Source: BM003 sp963783695 (GTDB taxonomy: Bacteria > Pseudomonadota > Gammaproteobacteria > Steroidobacterales > BM003). Taken from it: DNA of 64,000 nucleotides. The notes beneath the pieces were generated by a model. It searched no databases. It was not told the DNA's origin and worked only from the letters and a program-made list of their open reading frames with translations. A program made the translations under genes and the position numbers. Position 1 is the first letter of the stretch, and each line of letters starts with the position of its first letter. The stretch lies in the NCBI GenBank assembly GCA_963783695.1, contig CAWAOM010000001.1, positions 806,001-870,000 of the forward strand. Direction: 5' to 3'. This document shows positions 45,391 through 54,353 of this stretch, piece after piece.

Positions 45391-45963
45391 CTACTCTTCG
45401 GCCGTGAACTGCGGCCAGGCTGCTTTCAGATAGACGAACATCGACCACAGCGTGAGTCCGGCAGCAATCACCAGCAACCACAGGCCGAATTCATAAACGG
45501 GTATGACAAACAGAGGGTTACCTTTACCGTGGAGCATGAAGGCGACACCGAACATTTGCGCCAGGGTCTTGTATTTGGCCACATCTATGACTGCAACCTT
45601 GCCCTGTTCGCCGATACCGGCCATCCATTCACGTAGCGCCGATATCGTAATCTCGCGCCCGATGATGATCGCTGCGACCAGCAACACGATGATCCGTTCG
45701 TCGGTATGGGTCACCAGCAGCAGCGCTACCGCGACGATGACCTTGTCCGCCACCGGGTCGAGGAACGCGCCGAATTTGGACATCTGGTTGAGCTTTCGCG
45801 CCAGATAGCCGTCGAGGCCATCGGTAATTGCCGCCGCGCCGAAAATCCAGGCAGCAGCCGGCTGGGCCCACGCGTATGGCAGGTAATAAACCAGCACCAC
45901 CAGCGGGATACAGGCGATCCTGAACCAGGTCAGGGTATTCGGGATATTGAAGGCAACACTCAC
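45391..45963 (-). CDS. pgsA: CDP-diacylglycerol--glycerol-3-phosphate 3-phosphatidyltransferase
   Basis: 190 residues. The CDP-alcohol phosphotransferase signature is DGLDGYLARKLNQMSKFGAF with the following LDPVADK, and there are about five membrane helices. Length and start (MSVAFNIPNTLTWFRI) match the family. It makes phosphatidylglycerophosphate, the committed step for phosphatidylglycerol and cardiolipin, in the inner membrane. It follows uvrC by 4 bases on the same strand, the usual uvrC-pgsA order, and leads into tRNA-Gly. Confidence 0.97.
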   Translation of the reverse strand: MSVAFNIPNTLTWFRIACIPLVVLVYYLPYAWAQPAAAWIFGAAAITDGLDGYLARKLNQMSKFGAFLDPVADKVIVAVALLLVTHTDERIIVLLVAAIIIGREITISALREWMAGIGEQGKVAVIDVAKYKTLAQMFGVAFMLHGKGNPLFVIPVYEFGLWLLVIAAGLTLWSMFVYLKAAWPQFTAEE

Positions 45964-45967
45964 GATG

Positions 45968-47815
45968 TCAGGATTCCGGGTGCAGAGTTTCGTAAATCAA
46001 GCCGGCCAGCTTGCGGCTGATACCGCGTACTTCGACCAGGTCGTCAATGCCAGCCTGCGTCACGCCCTGCAGGCCACCAAATTGTTTGAGCAATTCCTTT
46101 CGCTTTTTGGGCCCCAGGCCCGCTATCGACTCCAGCACCGAGCTGTTGCGACTGCGGGCACGTTGTACTCTATGTCCGCCGATTGCAAATCTGTGCGCTT
46201 CGTCGCGAATGCGCTGGATCAAATGCAGAGCCCGCGAATCTTTCGGCAGTATAGATGGGCGCTTCTGGCCCCTCAAGAACAACTGCTCGGCGCCCGCCCG
46301 GCGCGACGGTCCTTTTGCCACCGCGACCAGTTCGACATCGTCGATCTGCAGCTCTTCCAGTACCGCGGCGGCCTCGCCGAGCTGACCTTTGCCGCCGTCC
46401 ACGAGCAGCAAGTCGGGTAAGAGCGCCTCGCCCTTTTTCAGCCGGGTATAGCGGCGGGTCAGGGCCTGACGCATGGCGCCATAATCGTCCCCCGGGGTCA
46501 AACCCTTAATGTTGAAGCGCCGATACTCACTCTTCAGCGGACCCTCAGCGCCGAAAACCACGCATGACGCTACCGTGGCCTCGCCATGGCTATGGCTGAT
46601 GTCGAAGCACTCCAGGCGCTCGGGCCGTTGCTCCATCCCCAGTGCCTCTTTGAGCTGGTCGAGTTGTTCGGCAACGCTGGTGCGTTCGTTGCGCCGCGAC
46701 TCGATGCCATACGCGGCATTGGTTCGCGCCATCTCTAGCCAATGCGCCCGCTCCCCACGCACACGCTGGCGAATCCTCAGCCTGCGGCCGGCCCGCTCAC
46801 TGAGCAATTTCTCGAGCAACCCGGCATCGTCCACGGCATCGCTGGTGATTATCTCTGCAGGGAGATCGCGGCGAATATAAAACTGACTGATGAATGCGCC
46901 CAGTACTTCGCCCGCAGCAGCGCCCGGTGCCGCTTTGGGGAAATACGAACGCGAACCGAGACTGCGCCCGCCGCGGACAAACATCACCGCGACACAATAA
47001 AGGGCGCCGTCAATCGAGATCGCCAGCACATCGCTGTCGCCACCGGAGCCCGATACATACTGGCGTTGATCCACCCGCTTGAGTGCGGCGATTTGATCGC
47101 GATAACGCGCGGCAGCTTCAAACTCAAGCTGTTCCGCCGCTGCCTCCATTCTCGCGCCAAGGCGATTGACAATCTGCTTGTTCTTGCCCTCCAGGAATTT
47201 AACCGCATCGTCGATATCGGCGGCGTAGTCTTCCTTGCCGATCAACCCGACACACGGTGCCGAACAGCGCTCGATCTGGTATTGCAGGCACGGCCGGCTG
47301 CGATTGGCAAAGAAACTGTCTTCGCACGGTCGGATGCGAAACAGCTTTTGTAACAGGTTCAGGGTCTCACGCACCGCATTCGCGGACGGGTACGGACCGA
47401 AAAATCGACCGGGTTTCCGGGTCGACCCGCGATAGAAGCTCAGGCGCGGGAATTCGTGATCGCTGCCGATATGCAGGTATGGAAAACTCTTGTCGTCACG
47501 CAACAGGATGTTGAAACGCGGCTTGAGCTGTTTTATCTGATTGTATTCGAGCAGCAGCGCTTCGGCCTCAGTGCTGGTAATCGTCACCTCGACCCGTGCC
47601 ACTTGTTTCATCATCGCCGCGGTCTTGGCCGACCCGTGACGCTCGCGAAAATAGCTCGCCACGCGCTTTTTCAGATTGCTCGCCTTGCCGACATAGATCA
47701 CTTCGGAATCGGCATTGAGCATACGGTAGACGCCCGGACGCGCTGTCAGGTCGCGCAGGAATGCCCTGACATCGAAACCACCGCTTGTGTCTGCAACATC
47801 GCGCGCCACCGCCAC
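45968..47815 (-). CDS. uvrC: Excinuclease ABC subunit C
   Basis: 615 residues. The GIY-YIG nuclease domain is at 20-100 (PGVYRMLNADSEVIYVGKASNLKKRV). The UvrB-interacting UVR motif is in the middle, followed by the RNase H-like C-terminal nuclease (LLVDGGKGQLGEA). A helix-hairpin-helix pair sits at the end (ESIAGLGPKKRKELLKQFGG and VEVRGISRKLAGLIYE). Length is standard. It makes dual incisions with UvrAB in nucleotide excision repair. Cytoplasmic. Forms an operon with pgsA. Confidence 0.98.
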   Translation of the reverse strand: MAVARDVADTSGGFDVRAFLRDLTARPGVYRMLNADSEVIYVGKASNLKKRVASYFRERHGSAKTAAMMKQVARVEVTITSTEAEALLLEYNQIKQLKPRFNILLRDDKSFPYLHIGSDHEFPRLSFYRGSTRKPGRFFGPYPSANAVRETLNLLQKLFRIRPCEDSFFANRSRPCLQYQIERCSAPCVGLIGKEDYAADIDDAVKFLEGKNKQIVNRLGARMEAAAEQLEFEAAARYRDQIAALKRVDQRQYVSGSGGDSDVLAISIDGALYCVAVMFVRGGRSLGSRSYFPKAAPGAAAGEVLGAFISQFYIRRDLPAEIITSDAVDDAGLLEKLLSERAGRRLRIRQRVRGERAHWLEMARTNAAYGIESRRNERTSVAEQLDQLKEALGMEQRPERLECFDISHSHGEATVASCVVFGAEGPLKSEYRRFNIKGLTPGDDYGAMRQALTRRYTRLKKGEALLPDLLLVDGGKGQLGEAAAVLEELQIDDVELVAVAKGPSRRAGAEQLFLRGQKRPSILPKDSRALHLIQRIRDEAHRFAIGGHRVQRARSRNSSVLESIAGLGPKKRKELLKQFGGLQGVTQAGIDDLVEVRGISRKLAGLIYETLHPES

Positions 47816-47821
47816 ACTCCG

Positions 47822-48514
47822 TTAGCGGCCACTGTCCAGCATTCTACGCGCCTGCTCGAAAACGGCATGAAACATCACGTCGGTCAGCCGCCTGGTCTGC
47901 GTGTTGTAACGGCTGCAGTGGTAAGAATCCAGCATCGTGCGCTTATCCGGCAGTGAGTGCTCGCGGGCATGGCCAAACCCAAAGTCCTTTTGCCTGAGAC
48001 CGAGCGCCCTGACGACAGCGCGATGCGCGATGCCGCCCAGGGCCACGATGACCGCACCGGGAGCAAGAGTCGCGAGCTCGCGTGCGAGAAAATCGTTGCA
48101 GGCGTTGATCTCGGCGCCCACCGGCTTGTTCTGTGGCGGCAGGCATTTAACCGCATTGGTGATGCGGCAGTCGATAAGTTCGAGACCGTCGCCGGCATGG
48201 CGCGAGTCCGGTAGCGAAGCAAACCCGAAGGCGTAGAGAGTCTGATAGAGCAGAACCCCGGCGAAATCGCCGGTAAAGGGACGCCCGGTGGCATTGGCGC
48301 CATGCATTCCCGGCGCCAGGCCGACCACCAGCAATCGTGCATCGGCCGGGCCAAATGGCGCTACCGGGCGTGCGTGATACTCGGGGTATCGCTGCGCCAC
48401 CTCATCGAGAAAGCCGGCCAGGCGCTCGCAGCGGCGACAGTTGACGTCGAAGTAGGGCGCGTCCGCCGCAGCCTCGCCGTTGCTGGCGGATACGGAACGG
48501 GCGCTGTCAGTCAT
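47822..48514 (-). CDS. Uracil-DNA glycosylase, family 5 type (UdgB-like)
   Basis: 230 residues. Motif A reads GLAPGMHGANATGRPFTGD, with the extended HGANxTGR pattern of family 5 uracil-DNA glycosylases rather than family 4. Cysteines at CRRCERL and in the CRITNAVKCLPP region fit a 4Fe-4S cluster. A late HCSRYNTQTRRLT forms the other active-site motif. It removes uracil or other deaminated bases in base excision repair. The start overlaps the end of icd by 8 bases, and its stop is 6 bases before uvrC. Confidence 0.9.
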   Translation of the reverse strand: MTDSARSVSASNGEAAADAPYFDVNCRRCERLAGFLDEVAQRYPEYHARPVAPFGPADARLLVVGLAPGMHGANATGRPFTGDFAGVLLYQTLYAFGFASLPDSRHAGDGLELIDCRITNAVKCLPPQNKPVGAEINACNDFLARELATLAPGAVIVALGGIAHRAVVRALGLRQKDFGFGHAREHSLPDKRTMLDSYHCSRYNTQTRRLTDVMFHAVFEQARRMLDSGR

Positions 48515-49841
48515 CCATATGACGGATCAATGCGTCGCCGAATCCGGAACATGTCATCAGCGTTGCACCCGGAATCAACCGCTGCAGATCCTGCTCCACG
48601 CCCTGCTGACCCGGCGGATGGGCACCCGGTTTCTTGATCGCCTCCTGCAGGCGGGCGAGATCGTAGGTTAGTTCTTTCGCATCGATCGTATTGGAGATTC
48701 CCTTGACGATCAGATCGGCCGCTTCGGTCCAGCCGATATAGCGCAGCATCATCTCGCCGGACAGAATCAGCGAACCCGGATTGACCCGATTTTTTCCTGC
48801 AAATCCCGGCGCAGTTCCATGGGTCGCCTCGAAGACCGCGAGTCCGTCGCCGATGTTCGCGCCGGGCGCGATACCAATACCACCGACCTGTGCGGCCAGG
48901 GCATCCGAGATGTAATCGCCATTCAGGTTGAGCGTCGCTATGACATCGAAGTCCTGCGGGTTCAACAGAATCTGCTGCAGAAAGTTGTCTGCAATGATGT
49001 CCTTGACGACGATCTCGCGGCCGCTGCCCGGATGGCGAAAACTCATCCACGGACCGGCGTCAATTTCGCTGGCGCCAAATTCCTCGCGCGCTACCTCGTA
49101 ACCCCAGTTGCGGAACGCGCCCTCGGTATACTTCATGATGTTGCCCTTGTGAACAATACTCACCGATTCGCGATCGTTGTCCACGGCGTACTGCAGGGCT
49201 TTGCGTATCAGGCGTTCCGAACCTTCGCGCGAAACCGGCTTAATACCAATACCCGAACTCGACGGGTAACGGAATTTGTGCACGCCGAGTTCGGTCTGCA
49301 TGAAATGGATGAGCTTTTTCACCTGCTCCGATCCAGCCGGCCATTCGATGCCCGCGTAAATGTCTTCGGTATTTTCGCGAAATACCACCATGTCCACCGA
49401 ATCGGAATCTTTCATTGGCGTCGAGACACCGGTGAAATAGCGAATCGGGCGGACACAAGCGTACAGATCAAGGGTCTGGCGAATCGAAACGTTGAGCGAG
49501 CGAATGCCGCCACCAATCGGGGTAGTTAAAGGCCCTTTTATCGAGACGACATACTTGCGCAGTGCATGCAGGGTCTCTTCCGGCAACCATTGGTTTTCGC
49601 CATACAGTTCGGTCGATTTCTCACCGGCGTAGATCTGCATCCACGCGATCCGGCGATTGTCACCGTAGGCTCTCTTGATCGCGGCATCGACCACTTTCAG
49701 CATGACCGGGCTGACGTCGATACCGATTCCGTCGCCCTCGATAAAGGGGATGATCGGCGTATCCGGAACGTTCAGGCTGGCGTCTTCATTCAGCGTGATG
49801 AGTGCGCCGTCGGCGGGCTCGCTGATGTGTTCGTATTTCAT
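48507..49841 (-). CDS. icd: Isocitrate dehydrogenase, NADP-dependent
   Basis: 444 residues of the E. coli type: GIRSLNVSIRQTLDLYACVRPIRYF with the regulatory serine site, VHKGNIMKYTEGAF, DVIATLNLNGDYISDALAAQ, and a C-terminal TYDLAR.L followed by FGDALI. The usual HGTAPKYAG segment reads HGTAPGFAG, so two residues linked to NADP preference in E. coli are changed. Nearly 25 extra residues sit before GATLMTCSGFG. It catalyses oxidative decarboxylation of isocitrate to 2-oxoglutarate. Cytoplasmic. It is followed by a glycosylase gene with an 8-base overlap. Confidence 0.95.
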   Translation of the reverse strand: MKYEHISEPADGALITLNEDASLNVPDTPIIPFIEGDGIGIDVSPVMLKVVDAAIKRAYGDNRRIAWMQIYAGEKSTELYGENQWLPEETLHALRKYVVSIKGPLTTPIGGGIRSLNVSIRQTLDLYACVRPIRYFTGVSTPMKDSDSVDMVVFRENTEDIYAGIEWPAGSEQVKKLIHFMQTELGVHKFRYPSSSGIGIKPVSREGSERLIRKALQYAVDNDRESVSIVHKGNIMKYTEGAFRNWGYEVAREEFGASEIDAGPWMSFRHPGSGREIVVKDIIADNFLQQILLNPQDFDVIATLNLNGDYISDALAAQVGGIGIAPGANIGDGLAVFEATHGTAPGFAGKNRVNPGSLILSGEMMLRYIGWTEAADLIVKGISNTIDAKELTYDLARLQEAIKKPGAHPPGQQGVEQDLQRLIPGATLMTCSGFGDALIRHMDD

Positions 49842-49927
49842 TGTTGTTCGGTCCCTGGAAATGATGGAACGGGTCAGGCGGCCCCCGCGGGGCGCAAATG
49901 ATACCAGAGCCGCGAGTCGATTCGACC

Positions 49928-51967
49928 TCAGGCGCCGGCGCGTGCCACCAGCGTCAGCAGGTCATAGTTGGCTACAATCGCATCGTCCTGGTTGGTAACC
50001 TCGGCATCCCACCGCACCTCGCCGTACGCCTCTCCTTCGCGCGCGGTTTTCTGCTTGCAGGTCAGGGCGACCTTGATCCGGTCTCCGGGGTAGACGGGCT
50101 CGACAAAACGGAGATTATCCAGACCGTAATTGGCGAGCACCGGGCCGGGATCTGGATCGACGAACAGACCGGCCGCCGCCGAGAGAATGAAGTACCCGTG
50201 CGCGACGCGGCCGTCGAAAAACGGATTGGCGGCCGCCGCCTCCTCGTCCATATGCGCGTAGAACGTATCGCCGGTGAACTCGGCGAAATGCTCGATATCG
50301 GTCAGCGTCATTTCGCGCTCGTTGCTGAACAGCGTGGCGCCAAGGCTCAGTTCGTCGAAATTCAGCCGGAACGGATGTCGTTCGCTCTTGGTGCGGCTGG
50401 CTTTCGGCATCCACTTGCCGGCGATCGCGGCAAGCGTATCCGGCGATCCCTGTAACGCCGTGCGCTGCATGTAGTGGAGCACGCCGCGTATGCCGCCAAG
50501 CTCTTCGCCGCCGCCGGCCCGGCCGGGCCCACCGTGCACCAGATGCGGCAGCGGCGATCCATGACCGGTCGATTCCCTCGCGCAATCGCGATTGATAAAT
50601 ACGAGACGGCCATGCCAGGCCGCGGTACCGAGCGCCAGTTTGCGCGCGGTTGCGGTGTCATGGGTGAAAACCGAACCGGCCAGACTGCCCTGACCATACC
50701 TGGCCAGCGCAATCGCCTCATCGAGATCGCCATACGTGATCACCGAACTGACCGGGCCGAAGGCCTCGACGCGGTGTACCGGATGGTCCGGACCGGGACT
50801 TTGACAATGCAGTAAAACCGGCGCGAAAAACGCGCCAAGCCGGGCATCGGCGTCGGCGACTTCGAACCCGTCGAGGGCACCGAACACCATTTCTCCCGCG
50901 GCAGCCAGTTCGCTGACGCGTTCCCGCACCTCGTCACGTTGCGCGAGGCTTGCCAGCGCTCCCATATCGACATTCTTGCTGGCCGGATTGCCGGTTCGTA
51001 CCCTGGCCAACGCGCTCTGCAGTGCTGTCACAACCTCAGCCGCAAGCGCATCGGGAACGATCGCGCGACGTATGGCCGTGCATTTCTGCCCGGCTTTACT
51101 GGTCATCTCGCGCACGACTTCCTTGATGTAGAGATCAAACTCCGGCGTATCGGGTGTTGCATCCGGACCGAGGATCGAACAGTTCAAAGAGTCGGTTTCG
51201 GCAGTGAAACGTACCGACTCCGAAATCACTCGCGGATGAGTTCGCAGTTTGGTGGCGGTCGAGGCCGAACCTGTGAATGCAATCACGTCCTGGCAACCGA
51301 GGTGATCGAAAAGATCCCCGGTCGAGCCGCACACAAGCTGCACTGCCCCCGGCGGCAGCACAGCGGATTCGATCATGCGGTGGAACACGAGTTCGGTAAG
51401 GTAGGAGGTGCTGGTCGCCGGCTTTACGATCGCCGGCATTCCCCCGAGTAACGCAGGAGCGAGCTTCTCGAGCATGCCCCAGACCGGGAAGTTAAATGCG
51501 TTGATGTGGACCGCGACGCCTTCGAGCGGAACACAGATATGTTGCCCGGTAAAACTGCCGCCGCGCGAAATCATCTCCGGGTTGCCATCGATGTAGACGG
51601 TATCGTTTGGCATTTCGCGCCTGCCCTTGCCCGAGTAGACGAACAACGTTGCAATACCGCCATCGATATCGATCCATGAATCGGCCGGCGTTGCGCCGGT
51701 TTGGGTAGACAAAGCGTAGAACTCGTCCTTATATTCGCCGAGCGCCTTCGCCAGCGCTTTGAGCATTAGTGCGCGCTGATGAAAGGTCATTTTGCGCAGC
51801 GCGGGCCCGCCGGTCCTGCGTCCGAAATCGAGCATCGCGGCAAAATCGAGACCCGCCGAACTGGACCTCGCGAGGGGTTCGCCGTCAACCGCGCTTTGCA
51901 GCAACACACCGTCACCATTGCCGCTATGCCACTCACCATACGCATAGCTTCTCAGTACTTTATTCAT
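49928..51967 (-). CDS. paaZ: Bifunctional PaaZ (oxepin-CoA hydrolase / semialdehyde dehydrogenase)
   Basis: 679 residues. The N-terminal aldehyde dehydrogenase domain (about 1-515) shows FTAETDSLNCS and the nucleophile AGQKCTAIRR; the C-terminal MaoC-like hydratase (about 530-679) has DTFYAHMDEEAAAANPFFDG and VAHGYFILSAAAGLF. In the phenylacetate pathway PaaZ hydrolyses oxepin-CoA and oxidises the resulting semialdehyde to 3-oxo-5,6-dehydrosuberyl-CoA. It lies 55 bases downstream of the HisC-like aminotransferase gene on the same strand, separated from the other paa genes by the 2-oxoacid dehydrogenase genes. Confidence 0.95.
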   Translation of the reverse strand: MNKVLRSYAYGEWHSGNGDGVLLQSAVDGEPLARSSSAGLDFAAMLDFGRRTGGPALRKMTFHQRALMLKALAKALGEYKDEFYALSTQTGATPADSWIDIDGGIATLFVYSGKGRREMPNDTVYIDGNPEMISRGGSFTGQHICVPLEGVAVHINAFNFPVWGMLEKLAPALLGGMPAIVKPATSTSYLTELVFHRMIESAVLPPGAVQLVCGSTGDLFDHLGCQDVIAFTGSASTATKLRTHPRVISESVRFTAETDSLNCSILGPDATPDTPEFDLYIKEVVREMTSKAGQKCTAIRRAIVPDALAAEVVTALQSALARVRTGNPASKNVDMGALASLAQRDEVRERVSELAAAGEMVFGALDGFEVADADARLGAFFAPVLLHCQSPGPDHPVHRVEAFGPVSSVITYGDLDEAIALARYGQGSLAGSVFTHDTATARKLALGTAAWHGRLVFINRDCARESTGHGSPLPHLVHGGPGRAGGGEELGGIRGVLHYMQRTALQGSPDTLAAIAGKWMPKASRTKSERHPFRLNFDELSLGATLFSNEREMTLTDIEHFAEFTGDTFYAHMDEEAAAANPFFDGRVAHGYFILSAAAGLFVDPDPGPVLANYGLDNLRFVEPVYPGDRIKVALTCKQKTAREGEAYGEVRWDAEVTNQDDAIVANYDLLTLVARAGA

Positions 51968-52022
51968 TTATTTTCCGTGTGTTACGTCTATTTCTCTATG
52001 TCATTTATAAGCCAAAACGATA

Positions 52023-53114
52023 CTAGCGCCGGGCAGAGAATGTTTTCAGCACGTCGACCATGCGCCGATTCTCTTCCTCCCGCCCGATCGTGGCTCTCAG
52101 CGCTGCGGGCAGACCATAGTTGGCAACCGGTCGCAGAATGATCCCGTCCTTGCGCAAGGCCCCATCCAGCGCGAGCCGCTCGCTCTCGTCAGCGCAATGA
52201 AAGAGCACGAAATTTCCGCTGCTGGGGGTCACCTTGAATCCCAGCGCCGCAATCTTGTTGCTGACCCACGGCAACCAGCGGTCATTGTGCTCGCGCGCTT
52301 TATCGATATGGGCAACATCACCGAGCGCGGCAATCGCGGCCAATTGTGCCGGCGCGGATACATTGAAGACTCCGCGCACCCGATGCAAAACCATCGCAAC
52401 CTCTCGCGGGCAGCGCGCCCAGCCAACCCGCAAAGCAGCGAGACCGTAGATTTTCGAAAAGGTATGCAGCACTACCGTGTTGCCGTCCTCGGCCGCGACC
52501 ATTTCAGCGCCGAAACTGTAGTCCGGCGCGTCGATGTATTCGCAATACGCCGCGTCCACGACCAGTAGCACATTCTGCGGCAGGCCCTCACGCAGACGAC
52601 GCAACGCGGCACGATCGATTACCGTTCCGGTCGGGTTGTTGGGGTTGGCGATGAACACGATTCGGGTTCGCGGCGTCACGGCCGCCAGCATCGCGTCAAC
52701 GTCTGCCGTGTATTCGACCTCCGGGACCCGAACGGGCGTGGCTCCACAGGCCAGCGTGGCGACGTGATACATGATGAAGGCATGCTCGGTGAATACCACC
52801 TCGTCACCGGGTCCCGCGTACGCCCGGCACAACCCGTCAATCAGCTGTTCCGAGCCAGTGCCACACACCACCTGGTCGCTGGCGAGACCATGCGTCCGGG
52901 CCAGGGTCTCGCGCAGCTCGATTGCGGCCCCGTCCGGGTATCGTTCGAGCTCCGCGCCTGCCTTCGCATAGGCGTCGAGGGCGGCCGGGCTCGGACCCAA
53001 TGGGGACTCGTTTGAGGACAGCTTGGCGGGATGCTCGAATCCGGGCAGCTTTGCCTCACCGGCGATATACGGAACGATCTCGAGAACGTGCGGATTGGGC
53101 GCAACGATAGGCAT
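52023..53114 (-). CDS. hisC: Histidinol-phosphate/aromatic aminotransferase family protein
   Basis: 363 residues from ATG 53114; GTG 53123 is an alternative. Fold-type I aminotransferase of the HisC family: SSNESPLGPSPAAL at the start, ANPNNPTGTVIDR in the middle, the PLP-binding lysine in HTFSKIYGLAALRVGW, and GNFVLF near the end. Paralogs of this family transaminate phenylalanine and tyrosine. No his genes are nearby; the neighbours are a 2-oxoacid dehydrogenase and the phenylacetate genes. So I infer an aromatic aminotransferase rather than histidine synthesis. Family assignment is firm; substrate is not. Confidence 0.85.
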   Translation of the reverse strand: MPIVAPNPHVLEIVPYIAGEAKLPGFEHPAKLSSNESPLGPSPAALDAYAKAGAELERYPDGAAIELRETLARTHGLASDQVVCGTGSEQLIDGLCRAYAGPGDEVVFTEHAFIMYHVATLACGATPVRVPEVEYTADVDAMLAAVTPRTRIVFIANPNNPTGTVIDRAALRRLREGLPQNVLLVVDAAYCEYIDAPDYSFGAEMVAAEDGNTVVLHTFSKIYGLAALRVGWARCPREVAMVLHRVRGVFNVSAPAQLAAIAALGDVAHIDKAREHNDRWLPWVSNKIAALGFKVTPSSGNFVLFHCADESERLALDGALRKDGIILRPVANYGLPAALRATIGREEENRRMVDVLKTFSARR

Positions 53115-53128
53115 AGAATTCACTTTTA

Positions 53129-53142
53129 ATTAATATATTAAT
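53129..53142. promoter_or_regulatory. AT-rich 14-bp palindrome between E2 and aminotransferase genes
   Basis: ATTAATATATTAAT is a perfect 14-bp inverted repeat in a 42-base AT-rich gap that stands out in GC-rich DNA. It may be an internal promoter or regulator-binding site upstream of the aminotransferase gene. Confidence 0.45.
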
Positions 53143-53156
53143 GGATTGTTTATTAA

Positions 53157-54353
53157 CTATTTATATGTCTCTAGTCTTTCAACAAGCACGCTGAGGAAGC
53201 GGTTGGTCTGATAGGCATCCAGGACACGATGATCGATCGTCAGACTGATATAGCACATAGGCCGGACCTGCATCACGTCGTCGTCATCCAACTCACGAAC
53301 GACCACACGCTTGGTAATTTTGCCAACCCCAAGAATCGCGCTCTGCGGCTGATTGATGATGACCGGCGTCGCGATCAGACTGCCACTGACACCGTGGTTT
53401 GAGATCGTAAACGTTCCGCCACGCACGTCGTCAGGCACCAATGCATTATCGCGCGCCTTGCGGGTTAGAAGATCCAGCCCCGCCGAGATATCGAACAGAT
53501 CCAGATCCTGAACGCGCCGCAACACCGGTACGATCAGGCCCTTGTCATCGAGCGCGGTGCCAATGCCGATATTGATGTCATCAAACAGCTCGAGCGCGTC
53601 CTCGTGCCAGCGACTGTTAACCTCGGGAACCGTTGCCAGCGCCTTTGCGGCGGCTTCGAGCAGATAAGCGGTCACCGTCAGCGATGCTCCGCGGGCAGCA
53701 AATTCCGCTTTGTGCGCACGACGATGGTTCATCACCGCACTCATATCCGCTTCGAAAACAGCCGTCACATGCGGCGCCGTGTGCAGCAGACTCTCAACCA
53801 TATGCCGCGCGATCGACACACGCATGTTGTCGTGCGGAATACGCTGACTCTTGCCTGCGGTCGCGGCGCGCGCGGCAGCGGGTTCTGTCGCCGTCTTGCG
53901 CGACGCAAGGTAACGCTCAACATCGCGCGCGGTTACCCGGCCATCGCGCCCCGTTCCACTCAAGACAGAGACATCGAGTTCGTGCTGTTTGAGCATACGG
54001 CGTACAGCCGGGCTTAGCCTTGCACGCTGCGCCGGCGCAGCCGCGGTAGCGGAGTCAACCGGCGCGGCAGCGCTGTCTTCCATTGCCGCCGGGTCCTGCG
54101 GCGACGCTCCCACCCTGATCCGTGCCACCACCTCGTCAGGCAACACTTCCTGGCCGGTTTCCTTCAACAACTCGACCAGCACGCCGTCGGCCGGTGCAGA
54201 GAGCTCCACCACGACTTTGTCGGTTTCGAGTTCGGCGATCGGCTCGTGCGCGCGGACCTGGTCGCCTTGCTGTTTGAGCCACCCCGACAGAACCGACTGA
54301 GTGCCCTCCAGGCTGTCCGCATCGAGGCGGACGTCAATCAAAGCGGTCACCAA
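53157..54353 (-). CDS. 2-oxoacid dehydrogenase E2 (dihydrolipoamide acyltransferase)
   Basis: 398 residues, starting TTG 54353 or GTG 54350, immediately after the E1 stop. The N-terminal lipoyl domain has the lysine site ELETDKVVVELSAP (Lys about 46). The peripheral-subunit-binding domain is RLSPAVRRMLKQHELDVSVLSGTGRDGRV. The catalytic domain ends with the DHRVLDA motif. It transfers the acyl group from E1 to CoA. The order E1-E2-aminotransferase suggests a dedicated complex for an aromatic or branched-chain 2-oxoacid. No E3 (lipoamide dehydrogenase) is in the window; a shared housekeeping one may serve. Confidence 0.92.
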   Translation of the reverse strand: MVTALIDVRLDADSLEGTQSVLSGWLKQQGDQVRAHEPIAELETDKVVVELSAPADGVLVELLKETGQEVLPDEVVARIRVGASPQDPAAMEDSAAAPVDSATAAAPAQRARLSPAVRRMLKQHELDVSVLSGTGRDGRVTARDVERYLASRKTATEPAAARAATAGKSQRIPHDNMRVSIARHMVESLLHTAPHVTAVFEADMSAVMNHRRAHKAEFAARGASLTVTAYLLEAAAKALATVPEVNSRWHEDALELFDDINIGIGTALDDKGLIVPVLRRVQDLDLFDISAGLDLLTRKARDNALVPDDVRGGTFTISNHGVSGSLIATPVIINQPQSAILGVGKITKRVVVRELDDDDVMQVRPMCYISLTIDHRVLDAYQTNRFLSVLVERLETYK

